15,064 bases of DNA from an uncultured Limnohabitans sp. (GCF_937889215.1 NZ_CALBEX010000302.1:1-15064), one strand, 5' to 3'; shown: positions 1 through 7,952, numbered from the stretch's first letter. Program-made: numbers and translations. Notes: generated by a model from the letters alone, not told the origin.

Positions 1-22
1 CACTTGGCGTAACAATTGACGT

Positions 23-856
23 ATGAATTTGCAAATACCCATCCCAATCGAAACCGCGCTGCCCATGGCTCAACAAGCAGCCCAAGTGATTTGGGAGCAC
101 TGGCAATTGGGCCAGGTGCTGAGCGCCCTGCCCGAGGCCTGCCGCCCGTTGACACCCGCACAAGGCTACGCCGCCCAAGCGCAATTGCCCAGTGTCTCTG
201 GACGCAGCGTGCTGGGCTGGAAAATCGCCGCGACCAGCGCCAACGGCCAGGCGCACATCAACGTGAGCGGGCCGCTGGCCGGTCGCTTGTTGTCCGGCCA
301 AGTTTTTGAAAGCGGCGCCACCGTGCCGTCAGCCGGCAACCGCATGCGCGTGGCAGAGCCGGAATTTGCTTTTGCCATGGCGCAAGACCTGCCACCGCAA
401 GCCGCCCCCTACAACCAGCAGCAAGTCATGGCCGCCGTGGCCAGCTTGCACCCAGCCCTGGAAGTGCCCGACTCGCGGCTGGAGCCCTTTACCGCAGCGG
501 GCGAGGCGCAACTGCTGGCCGACAACGCCTGCGCACGTCAATTTGTTTTGGGTGCGGCCGCGCCCGATGTCTGGCGCGATCTGGACTTGAGCACCTACCC
601 GGTGCAAGCCCGGGTCCAACACGGCAGCCAACTGAAGTACACCCGCGACGGCACGGGAGCCAACGTGCTGGGCGACCCGCGCATCGCCCTGACCTGGCTG
701 GCCAACCAACTGTCCAGCTTGGGCATCGCGCTGCAAAAGGGCCATGTGGTGACCACGGGCACCTGCATGGTGCCGCTGGAACTTCAGCCCGGCGACAGCG
801 CCAGCGCCGATTTCGGCCCGCTAGGCCGTGTACACATGATTTTTTCGGAGACTTGA
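23..856 (+). CDS. 2-keto-4-pentenoate hydratase-type enzyme (MhpD/FAH superfamily)
   Basis: 277 aa, close to the usual size of the MhpD/DmpE/DmpH family, whose members hydrate 2-oxopent-4-enoate or decarboxylate 2-oxo-3-hexenedioate at the end of the catechol meta-cleavage pathway. The protein shows the family pattern: GWKIAAT (residues 65-71), EPEFAF (112-117), ALEVPDSR (145-152), LADNACARQFVLG (165-177), GANVLGDPR (212-220), TTGTCMVPLELQPGD (244-258) and a FGPLGRV-type end. By analogy with MhpD, E112, E114 and E147 are the expected divalent-metal ligands, and all are present. No signal peptide is seen, so it should be cytoplasmic. The start is uncertain: ATG at 23 has no clear ribosome binding site, and ATG at 65 (MAQQAAQ) is an alternative that fits many family N-termini. 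The asparaginase begins 3 bp after the stop, which implies co-transcription. Hydratase versus decarboxylase activity cannot be separated from sequence. Confidence 0.88.
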   Translation: MNLQIPIPIETALPMAQQAAQVIWEHWQLGQVLSALPEACRPLTPAQGYAAQAQLPSVSGRSVLGWKIAATSANGQAHINVSGPLAGRLLSGQVFESGATVPSAGNRMRVAEPEFAFAMAQDLPPQAAPYNQQQVMAAVASLHPALEVPDSRLEPFTAAGEAQLLADNACARQFVLGAAAPDVWRDLDLSTYPVQARVQHGSQLKYTRDGTGANVLGDPRIALTWLANQLSSLGIALQKGHVVTTGTCMVPLELQPGDSASADFGPLGRVHMIFSET

Positions 857-859
857 ACC

Positions 860-1855
860 ATGACAAAACCCACATTGGCCCTGATCGGCACCGGTGGCAC
901 CATCGCAGGTGCGGCCAGCGCAGCATCGGTCAGCACCGACTACAAACCCGCCAGCCTCAGCCTGGCCGCCGTGGTCGATACGGTGCCCGAGTTGCGTGCG
1001 CGTTACGACATTGAAGTCTCGCAGCCCATGCAACTGGCCAGTTACGACGTGCGGCCCGAGCACTGGCTCGACTTGCACGCCGCCGTGATGCACGCCGCGA
1101 ACAACCCCGATGTGGTGGGCATCGTGGTCACGCACGGCACCGACACGCTGGAAGAAACCGCGACCTTTTTGCACCTGAGCGTGGCCAGCGACAAACCCAT
1201 CGTGGTGGTGGGCGCCATGCGCCCCGCCACGGCCTATTCGGCCGACGGCCCGGCCAACTTGCTGGACGCCTGCAGTGTGGCTGCCTGCCCCGGTGCGCGA
1301 GGGCGCGGCACGCTGGTGGTGATGAACGGGCGCATCCATTCGGGCCTGTGGGTGGGCAAACGGCATGTGAGCAGTGTGGAGGCTTTTGACAGCCCGCTGG
1401 CCGGCGCCGTGGGCGAGGTGGCCGATCAATCAGTGCAGTGGTTTCGCGCGGCCGCAAGGGCCCCTACTGTGGCTTGGCAAACCCCCACAGCCTGGCCCAG
1501 GGTGGACATTGCCGTGGCTTATGCCGGGGTGGATGAGACCGCGATGCGTGCCTTTGTGGCCGCCGGAGCGCGGGGCATTGTGCACGCCGGTTTGGGCAAC
1601 GCCAACACGCCCACGGCTTACCGCGCTTTCATCCAGTCTTTGCCCGCGCAAGGCGTGCTGGTGGCGCGTTGCGCCCGCTTCATCACGGGCAGCGTGACAC
1701 GGGCCAGCGTGTACGCCGATGCCGAGCACGGCATCCTGACCGCAGGCCCCTTGCCGCCCCACAAGGTGCGCATCGTCATGCTGCTGGGCTTGGCACACGG
1801 CATGGACGGCCCCGCGATTCAAACGTGGATCGACCAAATTTTGCAGGCCAGCTGA
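860..1855 (+). CDS. Asparaginase (type II-like fold, cytoplasmic)
   Basis: 331 aa member of the asparaginase/glutaminase family, which hydrolyses L-asparagine (sometimes glutamine) to the acid and ammonia. Both family signatures are present: GTGGTIAG at residues 10-17, whose T14 aligns with nucleophile T12 of E. coli AnsB, and THGTDTLEETA at 91-101, whose T94 and D95 match T89/D90. K167 in the GLWVGKRHV stretch is the expected catalytic lysine (AnsB K162), and Y28 matches the flexible-loop tyrosine. No signal peptide is visible, unlike periplasmic AnsB. ATG at 860 is preceded by GGAG at 847-850, a good Shine-Dalgarno site. The gene sits 3 bp behind the hydratase-type gene, so the two are probably translated from one message. 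That pairing leaves open an amide other than asparagine as the real substrate, which is inference. Confidence 0.93.
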   Translation: MTKPTLALIGTGGTIAGAASAASVSTDYKPASLSLAAVVDTVPELRARYDIEVSQPMQLASYDVRPEHWLDLHAAVMHAANNPDVVGIVVTHGTDTLEETATFLHLSVASDKPIVVVGAMRPATAYSADGPANLLDACSVAACPGARGRGTLVVMNGRIHSGLWVGKRHVSSVEAFDSPLAGAVGEVADQSVQWFRAAARAPTVAWQTPTAWPRVDIAVAYAGVDETAMRAFVAAGARGIVHAGLGNANTPTAYRAFIQSLPAQGVLVARCARFITGSVTRASVYADAEHGILTAGPLPPHKVRIVMLLGLAHGMDGPAIQTWIDQILQAS

Positions 1856-1862
1856 GCCGGGT

Positions 1863-3056
1863 TCAAGCCCGCAAGCGGGCGGGCCGTTGGCTCCAGAACA
1901 AGACCACGCCGCTGACACAAGCCACGACCATCAAGCCCACAAAACCGGCGCGGTAACTGCCAAACCAGCCCGACAAAGCCCCAAACACAGGCGGCCCCAC
2001 CACCACGCCCAAAAACGTGAACGCCAGCGTGCCACCCGTGGCCATGCTGGCTTTGCCTTCAGGGGCACGGCGGGCCACCTCGGCCAGGTAGACGCCGTTC
2101 CAGCCAATGGCAGACGCACCAAAGGCCACCAAAATCGCCACCACCATGGCCTTGGGCGTGTCCGCACTCAAGAAGGCCGATGCCAAAGCGCCCAGCGCCA
2201 TCATGCTGGCCAACAGCAACAGCATGCGTCGCGCCCCAAGCCAGCGATCGGCCATGTAACCCCAGACAATGCGCCCGCCCATGCCGCCCATTTGCGTGGC
2301 CGACAAAGCCAAGCCTGCCGCGACCAGACCATAAGACAAGTCGTCGTGCAAAAACGTCACCAAATAAGTGGTCAGAGACAGTTGCACCATGGAAAACATA
2401 AAAGAACACGAAGCCATCGTGTACAAGGCCCGGTGCGCCAACACCAGCCGAATGGGCTGCACCAAACTGCCCCATTGAACCAGCGCATCGGCTCGGCGGT
2501 CACTGTCGAGCCGCGTGCGCAACACCTGTGCGCCCCAAGCGCACAACATGCACACCAAAGCCACAGCCATCAAGCTCGCTTGCCAACTGCTCACCAGCAG
2601 CAGCGGGGGCACAATCGCGCCAGCCAACATGCTGCCCAAAGGCACGCCTGTTTGCTTGATGGAAAACACCAACGACATCTGGTGCGCCGGCGTGGTGCGT
2701 GCCAACAGGTGCGAGCTGGCCGGTGTGATCGGGCCATACCCCAGACCAATCAGCACCGCACCCAGCCCCATTGCGGGCAACCATGGCACCGCGCATAACA
2801 GCAACCCCACAGAACACAACAACAAACCCCATTGGCTGACCCGAATGGCGCCGAGCCGGGCCACGATGGCACCGCCCATCAAGGCAGACACCATGGCCCC
2901 GGCATAGGTGACCGATACGTACAAGCCGACCAAAGCAGGGGACACCTTCATGGCCTCGACGACCACAGGGGCCATCACAGGCAATGTCAGCAAGGCCATG
3001 GCCACCATCGCCTGGATCATCAAGGTCAGCAGCAGCGGCCAGCCATTGTTCAACAT
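1863..3056 (-). CDS. Major facilitator superfamily transporter
   Basis: 397 aa from the chosen ATG, the normal size for a 12-helix MFS carrier. The sequence is hydrophobic throughout, in repeated helix-sized blocks with short loops. Two MFS motif-A-like loops are seen: GGAIVARLGAIR between helices 2 and 3, and GYMADRWLGARRML in the second half, between helices 8 and 9. It should be an inner-membrane secondary transporter; the substrate cannot be assigned. The frame is open upstream to a TTG at 3089, but ATG at 3056 is preceded by GGAGAAGGC, an excellent ribosome binding site, so I chose 3056. It is the last gene of a minus-strand unit after the CMD-family protein and the Bug receptor (57 bp gap). 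It may carry the substrate or product handled by that unit, because no TctA/TctB membrane genes are present. Confidence 0.9.
   Translation of the reverse strand: MLNNGWPLLLTLMIQAMVAMALLTLPVMAPVVVEAMKVSPALVGLYVSVTYAGAMVSALMGGAIVARLGAIRVSQWGLLLCSVGLLLCAVPWLPAMGLGAVLIGLGYGPITPASSHLLARTTPAHQMSLVFSIKQTGVPLGSMLAGAIVPPLLLVSSWQASLMAVALVCMLCAWGAQVLRTRLDSDRRADALVQWGSLVQPIRLVLAHRALYTMASCSFMFSMVQLSLTTYLVTFLHDDLSYGLVAAGLALSATQMGGMGGRIVWGYMADRWLGARRMLLLLASMMALGALASAFLSADTPKAMVVAILVAFGASAIGWNGVYLAEVARRAPEGKASMATGGTLAFTFLGVVVGPPVFGALSGWFGSYRAGFVGLMVVACVSGVVLFWSQRPARLRA
1867..1880. terminator. Short GC-rich hairpin where two units converge
   Basis: GCCCGCAAGCGGGC can fold into a five-base-pair stem with a CAAG tetraloop. 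It lies 11 bp past the asparaginase stop and inside the last codons of the convergent MFS gene, so it could end transcription of the plus-strand unit. There is no T-tract after it, so intrinsic termination is not demonstrated. Confidence 0.25.
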
Positions 3057-3113
3057 GCCTTCTCCCGTACAGGCGAGAGGGACGCCCAAAGGCTCCCGTC
3101 ACTCAGTTCTGGC

Positions 3114-4091
3114 TCAATTGGCTTTGACGCCCGCCTTGACCAGAAGCCCGCCCAAAGTGTCAATTTCATTTTTCAGATGCACCCGCAAGGCTTCTGGACG
3201 CGCCAAATCGGAGCTCACCGCGGCGATGCCCATGCCCTCCAGGCGCTGGCGCACTTCGCTGTCAGACACCGATTTTTGCAAGGCCGAGGTCAACTGCTCC
3301 AGCGCCGATTTGGGCGTACCTTTAGGGGCATACAGGCCAAAGGAGATGTTGATGTCAAAGCCTTCCACACCGGCGTCGGTGATGGCGGGCACATCAGGCA
3401 ATTGAGGCAAACGGGCTTTACCCGCCGAAGCATAGGCCTTGATCTTGCCCCCCTTGACCGAAGGCACGGTGCCAGAGGTTTGGTCGCACAAAATGTCCAC
3501 CTGACCGCCCATCAAATCGGTCAGGGCTGGGCCCGTGCCTTTGTAGGGAATTTCATTGAGCTTGACGTTCAAGGCATTCATCATCATCAAGCCGCACAGA
3601 TGTGAAGCCGAGCCCACACCCGCATGCGCCAAACTGACTTTGGCGGCATTGGCCTTGAGGTAGGCCACGAATTCATTGAGGTTTTTGGCCGGAAAATCAT
3701 TGCGCGCCACGATCACCATGGGGCCACTGGTGGCGCGTCCAATCGGCTCGAAATCGTCCACCGGGTGGTATGGCAGGCTTTTGTACATGGCCAGGTTGGT
3801 CGCATGGCTGACGTGAATCATCAGCAAGGTGTAGCCATCGGGTTTAGCGCGAGCCACTTTGGCTGTGCCGATCGAGCCCGAAGCGCCTGCGGTGTTGTCC
3901 ACCACGATTTGCTGGCCCAGGTGCTTTTGCATGGCCCCGGCAAATACGCGGGTAATGGTGTCACCCGGACCCCCTGCCGAATACGGCATGACCATGGTGA
4001 TGGCGCGGTAGGGAAAGTCTTGCGCTGTCGCCTGAACAGCGGCGGCAGCCAGCAGCACGGTCAAAGCGGTGCGAATGAAACGAATGGGCAT
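3114..4091 (-). CDS. Bug/TctC-family periplasmic tripartite tricarboxylate receptor protein
   Basis: 325 aa, typical of Bug (Bordetella uptake gene) receptors. These extracytoplasmic proteins bind carboxylates and aromatic acids, sometimes with a TctAB membrane complex and often as orphans. Residues 1-23 form a signal peptide (basic MPIRFIR, an alanine/leucine-rich core, ATA before Q24). Family landmarks are PYSAGGPGDTITRV (about 36-49), QIVVDNTAGASGSIGT, AKPDGYTLLM, and NEIPYKGTGPALTDLMGGQVD in the second lobe. A clear GGAGA site lies just before ATG at 4091 (ctggagacaagcATG). It lies 42 bp downstream of the CMD-family gene and upstream of the MFS gene, on the same strand, suggesting one operon. 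No tctA or tctB is nearby, so the receptor either serves a remote TctAB system or works with another carrier. The ligand is unknown. Confidence 0.95.
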   Translation of the reverse strand: MPIRFIRTALTVLLAAAAVQATAQDFPYRAITMVMPYSAGGPGDTITRVFAGAMQKHLGQQIVVDNTAGASGSIGTAKVARAKPDGYTLLMIHVSHATNLAMYKSLPYHPVDDFEPIGRATSGPMVIVARNDFPAKNLNEFVAYLKANAAKVSLAHAGVGSASHLCGLMMMNALNVKLNEIPYKGTGPALTDLMGGQVDILCDQTSGTVPSVKGGKIKAYASAGKARLPQLPDVPAITDAGVEGFDINISFGLYAPKGTPKSALEQLTSALQKSVSDSEVRQRLEGMGIAAVSSDLARPEALRVHLKNEIDTLGGLLVKAGVKAN

Positions 4092-4133
4092 GCTTGTCTC
4101 CAGGTGAAGTGGGTCGAAAAAATTCAGGGGGAA

Positions 4134-4724
4134 TCAGGCCAGCAAGCGCTGACGAATTTCCACAGGGCTCAAGACCTGCAAGGGTTCTGCGCCGCCGCCC
4201 GGGATGCCCACTTGTGTGGCATTGAGCAGCATGGACACCATCACATAGGTGCCCGACAAAACCGTGAGGTCCACCACAGCCTGCTCACCCATTTGGTCCA
4301 CAGCCTCTTGCCACAAGGCATCGGGGACGCGGTGGTTCAAAGACAGCTGAACGCAGTAGTCGTACACCAGACGTTCGTCGGCTTGCATGCGGCCAGGGCG
4401 TTGGCAATTTTGTAAATCCCGCATGACCTCATCGGACAAGCCCGCCTTGCGGGCAATCGTCTCGTGCGCCCACCACTCGTATTGCGCATTCGAAATGCGC
4501 GCCTGAATCAGGATGGCGAATTCGTTCAGTCGCTTGTTGACCGAGGTCTTGAAGCGCAGGTAATCCAGAAAGTCAAACGCCCTGCGTGCCATGTCGGGGC
4601 TGCGCAACAAGCCGTTGTAAGGCCCCCCCAAGCCCGCACTGGAGACCTTCAAGATGTCATCCGCCAAAGGCCTGACGTCGAGAGGCAAAGCCTCATAAGT
4701 GATGGGTGAGAGTCTTTCGGTCAT
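4134..4724 (-). CDS. Carboxymuconolactone decarboxylase (CMD) family protein
   Basis: 196 aa from ATG at 4724. The CMD domain core is NEFAILIQARISNAQYEWW followed by AHETIARKAGLSDEVM (about residues 67-102), with the family pattern of an acidic residue, an ARxxxxxYEWxxH helix and a GLS turn. There is no CxxC, so it is not an AhpD-type peroxidase but belongs with the PcaC-like and uncharacterised cofactor-free members. A second helical half ends in SGTYVMVSMLLNATQVGIP. The frame is open to 4817, but the extra 31 residues look unlike the family, so MTERLSP is the likely N-terminus; the ribosome binding site there is weak. It heads the unit with the Bug receptor and MFS carrier. PcaC itself decarboxylates 4-carboxymuconolactone in the protocatechuate pathway, but no other pca gene is seen here, so the reaction is unassigned. 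Confidence 0.82.
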   Translation of the reverse strand: MTERLSPITYEALPLDVRPLADDILKVSSAGLGGPYNGLLRSPDMARRAFDFLDYLRFKTSVNKRLNEFAILIQARISNAQYEWWAHETIARKAGLSDEVMRDLQNCQRPGRMQADERLVYDYCVQLSLNHRVPDALWQEAVDQMGEQAVVDLTVLSGTYVMVSMLLNATQVGIPGGGAEPLQVLSPVEIRQRLLA

Positions 4725-4778
4725 AGGGTTCGAATCCAATGGCTGGAACAAAAGCGCAGCGATGCCACGAGAAACGTT

Positions 4779-4798
4779 AAGGTATACATGTCCACCTT
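4779..4798. promoter_or_regulatory. 20-bp palindromic operator candidate in the CMD/GST divergent region
   Basis: AAGGT-AT-ACATGT-CC-ACCTT is a perfect dyad apart from two 2-base spacers. It sits 55 bp upstream of the CMD-family ATG and about 110 bp upstream of the GST ATG. Its right arm overlaps a perfect TTGACA hexamer at 4797-4802 reading toward the GST gene, although no convincing -10 follows at 17 bp. The half-site layout is what a dimeric regulator would bind; a GTATAC core at 4782-4787 also recalls GntR-type sites. No regulator gene lies directly beside it. Confidence 0.5.
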
Positions 4799-4909
4799 GA
4801 CACACAGTCGCCCACATGACTGCCTCATCGCGCCACTCAGGCCGGGCTCGGCGACACTCGTTACTTGTCCGCGCCGCGTCTGGCGCACTTACTCCAAGGA
4901 ACCCATCCC

Positions 4910-5608
4910 ATGCTGAAATTTTTCTTCAACGCCGCCCCCAACCCGATGAAGATTGCCCTGCTGCTCGAAGAATTGGGTCTGCCCTTTGAAGCCGTCCCGG
5001 TCGACACGCGCAAGGGCGAGCAATTCGCACCGGAATTCTTGGCCGTCAACCCCAACGCCAAGGTGCCCGCGATCACCGATGGCGATGTGACCGTGTTCGA
5101 CAGCAATGCGATCTTGTTGTATTTGGCCGACCGTGAACAAAAGTTTATGCCCGGCATGGCGCAAGCCAAAGAGCGCGGCGCGGCCTTGTCTTGGTTGCTC
5201 TTAATGGCCAGCGGCGTCGGTCCGTTTTCGGGTCAGTCGGTGCACTTTCGGCATGCGGCACCCGAGCCCAAAGACTACGCCCTGAACCGCTACGACTTCG
5301 AAGCCCATCGCCATTGGACCGTTCTAGAAAAGCACCTGGCGCAAAACACCTACATGCTGGGCGAGCACTACAGCATCGTCGACATGGCTCTGTGGGGCTG
5401 GGTACGCATGTTGCCTTATGTGCTGGGCACCGGCGACGCGACTTGGACACAATACCCCCACATCAAACGTGTGCTGGACCTGGTCAACGCCCGCCCTGCA
5501 GCACAGCGTGCCGAAGCTTTGAAGACGCAATACACCTTCAAGACCGAGATGGACGCCGACGCCAAGAAGTTCATGTTCCCGCAAAACGAGCGCTTGAACA
5601 AGGCCTGA
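4910..5608 (+). CDS. Glutathione S-transferase, Nu-class (YfcG/YghU)-like
   Basis: 232 aa from ATG at 4910, which follows AAGGA at 4896-4900; an upstream TTG at 4865 in the same frame is unlikely. The N-terminal thioredoxin-like domain (residues 1 to about 80) has the FFFNAAPNPMKIALLLEELG opening, NPNAKVPAI with the cis-proline, and VFDSNAILLYLA, the usual glutathione-binding DS-type motif. The C-terminal helical domain carries YSIVDMALWGW, the conserved N-capping/hydrophobic staple region. The asparagine-rich opening with no cysteine resembles the Nu-class proteins YfcG and YghU, which act as glutathione-dependent disulfide-bond reductases rather than classical conjugases. It is transcribed alone, divergent from the CMD unit and convergent with the flavin monooxygenase. 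A role in detoxifying or isomerising intermediates of the neighbouring pathways is possible but not shown. Confidence 0.92.
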   Translation: MLKFFFNAAPNPMKIALLLEELGLPFEAVPVDTRKGEQFAPEFLAVNPNAKVPAITDGDVTVFDSNAILLYLADREQKFMPGMAQAKERGAALSWLLLMASGVGPFSGQSVHFRHAAPEPKDYALNRYDFEAHRHWTVLEKHLAQNTYMLGEHYSIVDMALWGWVRMLPYVLGTGDATWTQYPHIKRVLDLVNARPAAQRAEALKTQYTFKTEMDADAKKFMFPQNERLNKA

Positions 5609-5616
5609 TCTGCCGC

Positions 5617-5632
5617 CTGCCCCAAGGGGCAG
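5617..5632. terminator. Hairpin between convergent GST and flavin monooxygenase genes
   Basis: CTGCCCCAAGGGGCAG forms a six-base-pair stem with a CAAG tetraloop. It lies 8 bp after the GST stop and 12 bp after the end of the convergent monooxygenase gene. It reads the same on both strands apart from the centre, so it could serve both transcripts. A T-tract is lacking, so it is only a candidate. Confidence 0.35.
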
Positions 5633-5644
5633 TTGGCCGCGCAC

Positions 5645-6907
5645 TCAAGCAGGGGTCTTCAGGGCCTCGAGTGAAAACCCGGCGATTTTCTTGTAATCGT
5701 CGGAAATCTTGCGCAACTCGTCTTGGCTGATCACATCGTCGATGTGCCTGAAAGGCTCGCCCTTTGTCCGCTCTTCCACCACGATGTTGATGAAGTCGGG
5801 CGGTGTGCTGCGGTTGGTTTGCACCACCTTGGCCGTGAGCGGCCTGCGCACGGCTTCGTAACGGTGCAAGGCGGGCAAGGGGTCCTCGCCCGCCGCCACG
5901 CCGGCCAATTCATCGGCCAAGGTGCGGGCGTCGATCAATGCCTGTGCCGAGCCATTGGAGCCACGGGGGTACATGGGGTGGGCCGCGTCGCCCAGCAAAG
6001 TCACCCGGCCAAACGTCCATTGCGCGATCGGGTCTTTGTCAACCATGGGATATTCCAAAATAGACTCGGACTCGGCGATCAATTTGGGCACATCCAGCCA
6101 GTCGAAATGCCAATCTTCGAACAGCTTCAAAACATCTTCTTTTCGGCCAGCTCGGTTCCAGTCGTTTTGGGTGACGCCTTCTTCCATGCGGATCTCAGCC
6201 ATCCAGTTGACCAACTGCCGCCCCTCATCATCAACCTTGTCCACGATGGGGTAGATCACCATCTTGCCCGTCTCGATGGAGCCAATGCGCATGTAGGTCT
6301 TGCCTGTCAGGATAGGATCGAACCGGGTCACACCGCGCCAAGTGTTGATGCCAGTAAAAACCATCTTTTCATCAGGATAAAACAAGCGCCGCACCGCCGA
6401 ATTGACGCCGTCTGAGGCGATCAGCACGCGCGTGCACACGGTGGGCAGGTCTTGCCCTTGCGGGTCTTTGAAGGTGATGTTCACCGACTCGTCGGTTTGC
6501 ACCATGCGGTCAAAGCGGTGCCCTGTGTGGACATGCTCGGGGCCCAAGCGGGCCAAGGCGGCGTCGAACAAGATCTTATGCAATTTACCCCGGTGGATAC
6601 CCACCTCGGGCAGCGCGTAGCCCGCATGGCGGCCGCGCAACTCGCTGTAGATGAACTGGCCGTGGCGGTTGAAAAAGGCACTTTCGTAATTCTCAATGCC
6701 CGCGGCCTCCAAGGCCGGCTGCAAACCCAAGGCCGCCAATTCGCGCATGGCATGGGGCAGCAGCGTGATGCCCACGCCCAACTCACGCACCTGCTCAACC
6801 GCCTCGAACACTTCGCAGGCCACACCCCGCTGGTGCAGATGCAAAGCCAAGGCCAAGCCACCCACACCCCCGCCCACGATGGCGACCCCACAAGATTTAA
6901 CGCTCAT
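5645..6907 (-). CDS. FAD-dependent aromatic monooxygenase, PhzS / 3-hydroxybenzoate 6-hydroxylase-like
   Basis: 420 aa class A flavoprotein monooxygenase. These enzymes use NAD(P)H and O2 to hydroxylate an aromatic ring next to an activating group. The three hallmark motifs are present: GGGVGG at residues 12-17 (FAD ADP-binding), ASDGVNSAVRR at 164-174 (the DG motif for FAD and NAD(P)H) and GRVTLLGDAAHPMYPRGSNG at 300-319 (the GD motif). The MYPRGSNGSAQA version of the GD region is typical of the PhzS-like subgroup rather than of salicylate hydroxylase NahG. No signal peptide is present. It is the last gene of the operon, starting 22 bp after the Bug receptor stop. Its position downstream of a decarboxylase suggests that it hydroxylates the phenolic product or the same acid, which is inference. 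The ribosome binding site is weak (CAGGG). Confidence 0.9.
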   Translation of the reverse strand: MSVKSCGVAIVGGGVGGLALALHLHQRGVACEVFEAVEQVRELGVGITLLPHAMRELAALGLQPALEAAGIENYESAFFNRHGQFIYSELRGRHAGYALPEVGIHRGKLHKILFDAALARLGPEHVHTGHRFDRMVQTDESVNITFKDPQGQDLPTVCTRVLIASDGVNSAVRRLFYPDEKMVFTGINTWRGVTRFDPILTGKTYMRIGSIETGKMVIYPIVDKVDDEGRQLVNWMAEIRMEEGVTQNDWNRAGRKEDVLKLFEDWHFDWLDVPKLIAESESILEYPMVDKDPIAQWTFGRVTLLGDAAHPMYPRGSNGSAQALIDARTLADELAGVAAGEDPLPALHRYEAVRRPLTAKVVQTNRSTPPDFINIVVEERTKGEPFRHIDDVISQDELRKISDDYKKIAGFSLEALKTPA

Positions 6908-6929
6908 GCTGCTTGCCCTGTTATGGCCG

Positions 6930-7910
6930 TCAATCGGCCGAAATTTGTTTGGTGCGGATCACATTGCCCCAGCGCGGATAGTCATTGGCCGCAATGGCCG
7001 CCAACTCTGCAGGGCTGGTCGCCACAGCGGTCATGCCGGCTTTGCCCAGGATCTCCTTGACCTCGTTTTGGCGCAAGATGGCAGACATCTCGGTGTTCAA
7101 ACGCGTGACCACGGCCGCAGGGGTTTTGCTGGGGGCAAAAAAGGCGTACCAGAGGTCCACATCGATGCGCTTGACGCCCTCTTCTTCAAAGGTTGGCACA
7201 TTGGGGGCGATGGGATGGCGCTTAGGGCTGCCCACGGCCAGTGCATTCAAGCGCCCCGTTTTGACAAAGCCTTGGGCAATGTGCACTGGCAAAAAACCCA
7301 CATTCAGTTCGCCACCAAGCAAGTCCTGGGTGTAGCCGGAAGACCCACGGTAAGGCACGTGCAGCATGAAGGTGTTGGATTCGAGCTTGAACAACTCCAT
7401 GGCCATGTGGTGGGGCGTGCCCACGCCGGGTGAGCCGAAGCTGATCGCGCCGGGCTGGGCCAGCGCCCGCTTGACCAATTCGTGCAGGGTCTTGATGCCG
7501 GTCTTGGGGTTGGCCACCAACATCAATGAACCGTACGCGGCCATGGACACAGGTGCAAAGTCCTTGAGCGGGTCAAAGGCCACGTTTTTGTAAAGCTGAG
7601 AGGCCATCAACATGGTGTTGGCCCCCATCAAGATGGTGTAACCATCCGGTGCGGACTTGGCCACGGTCTCTGCACCAATGTTGCCGCTGGCACCGGGCTG
7701 GTTTTGCACCACCACGGGCTGACCCAAGCGTTCGCTCAGGCGAGGTGCCACCACGCGAGCGATGGTGTCCATGCCAGTGCCTGGTGTGAACGGCACGATG
7801 ATTTTAAGGGTCTGGCTGGGGTAATTGCCTTGGGCAAAAACCCCTGGGCTGACACAGGTGGCCAAGGCGGCCGTGAGGGCCAGCAGTTGTCGGCGAGATG
7901 TGAATTTCAT
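6930..7910 (-). CDS. Bug/TctC-family periplasmic receptor protein (second copy)
   Basis: 326 aa from ATG at 7910; the frame runs to a TTG at 7925, but that codon forms part of the ribosome binding region (ttgaggagacaaaaaATG, AGGAG). The signal peptide is residues 1-26, with an early SRR, a hydrophobic core and VFA before Q27. Mature-domain landmarks are IIVPFTPGTGMDTIARVV, QPVVVQNQPGASGNIGAE, SAPDGYTILMGAN and HVPYRGSSGYTQDLLGGE. It is only distantly similar to the other receptor in this window, so it is not a recent duplicate. It lies between the LigW-like decarboxylase (42 bp downstream of its stop) and the monooxygenase. It probably captures the substrate of that pathway, plausibly an aromatic acid. 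No TctA/TctB genes accompany it. Confidence 0.95.
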   Translation of the reverse strand: MKFTSRRQLLALTAALATCVSPGVFAQGNYPSQTLKIIVPFTPGTGMDTIARVVAPRLSERLGQPVVVQNQPGASGNIGAETVAKSAPDGYTILMGANTMLMASQLYKNVAFDPLKDFAPVSMAAYGSLMLVANPKTGIKTLHELVKRALAQPGAISFGSPGVGTPHHMAMELFKLESNTFMLHVPYRGSSGYTQDLLGGELNVGFLPVHIAQGFVKTGRLNALAVGSPKRHPIAPNVPTFEEEGVKRIDVDLWYAFFAPSKTPAAVVTRLNTEMSAILRQNEVKEILGKAGMTAVATSPAELAAIAANDYPRWGNVIRTKQISAD

Positions 7911-7952
7911 TTTTTGTCTCCTCAAGGTGGTTAAAAATCAAAGCTCAAACAG

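Noticed and set aside
1887..2798. 303-codon open frame antisense to the MFS gene
   Set aside because: The product is rich in His, Gln and Arg, as expected for the complement of a hydrophobic membrane protein gene; no domain is seen.
4725..4817. Extra 31 N-terminal codons of the CMD-family protein
   Set aside because: They do not resemble the family, and they would place the palindrome and promoter region inside coding sequence; ATG at 4724 gives the usual N-terminus.
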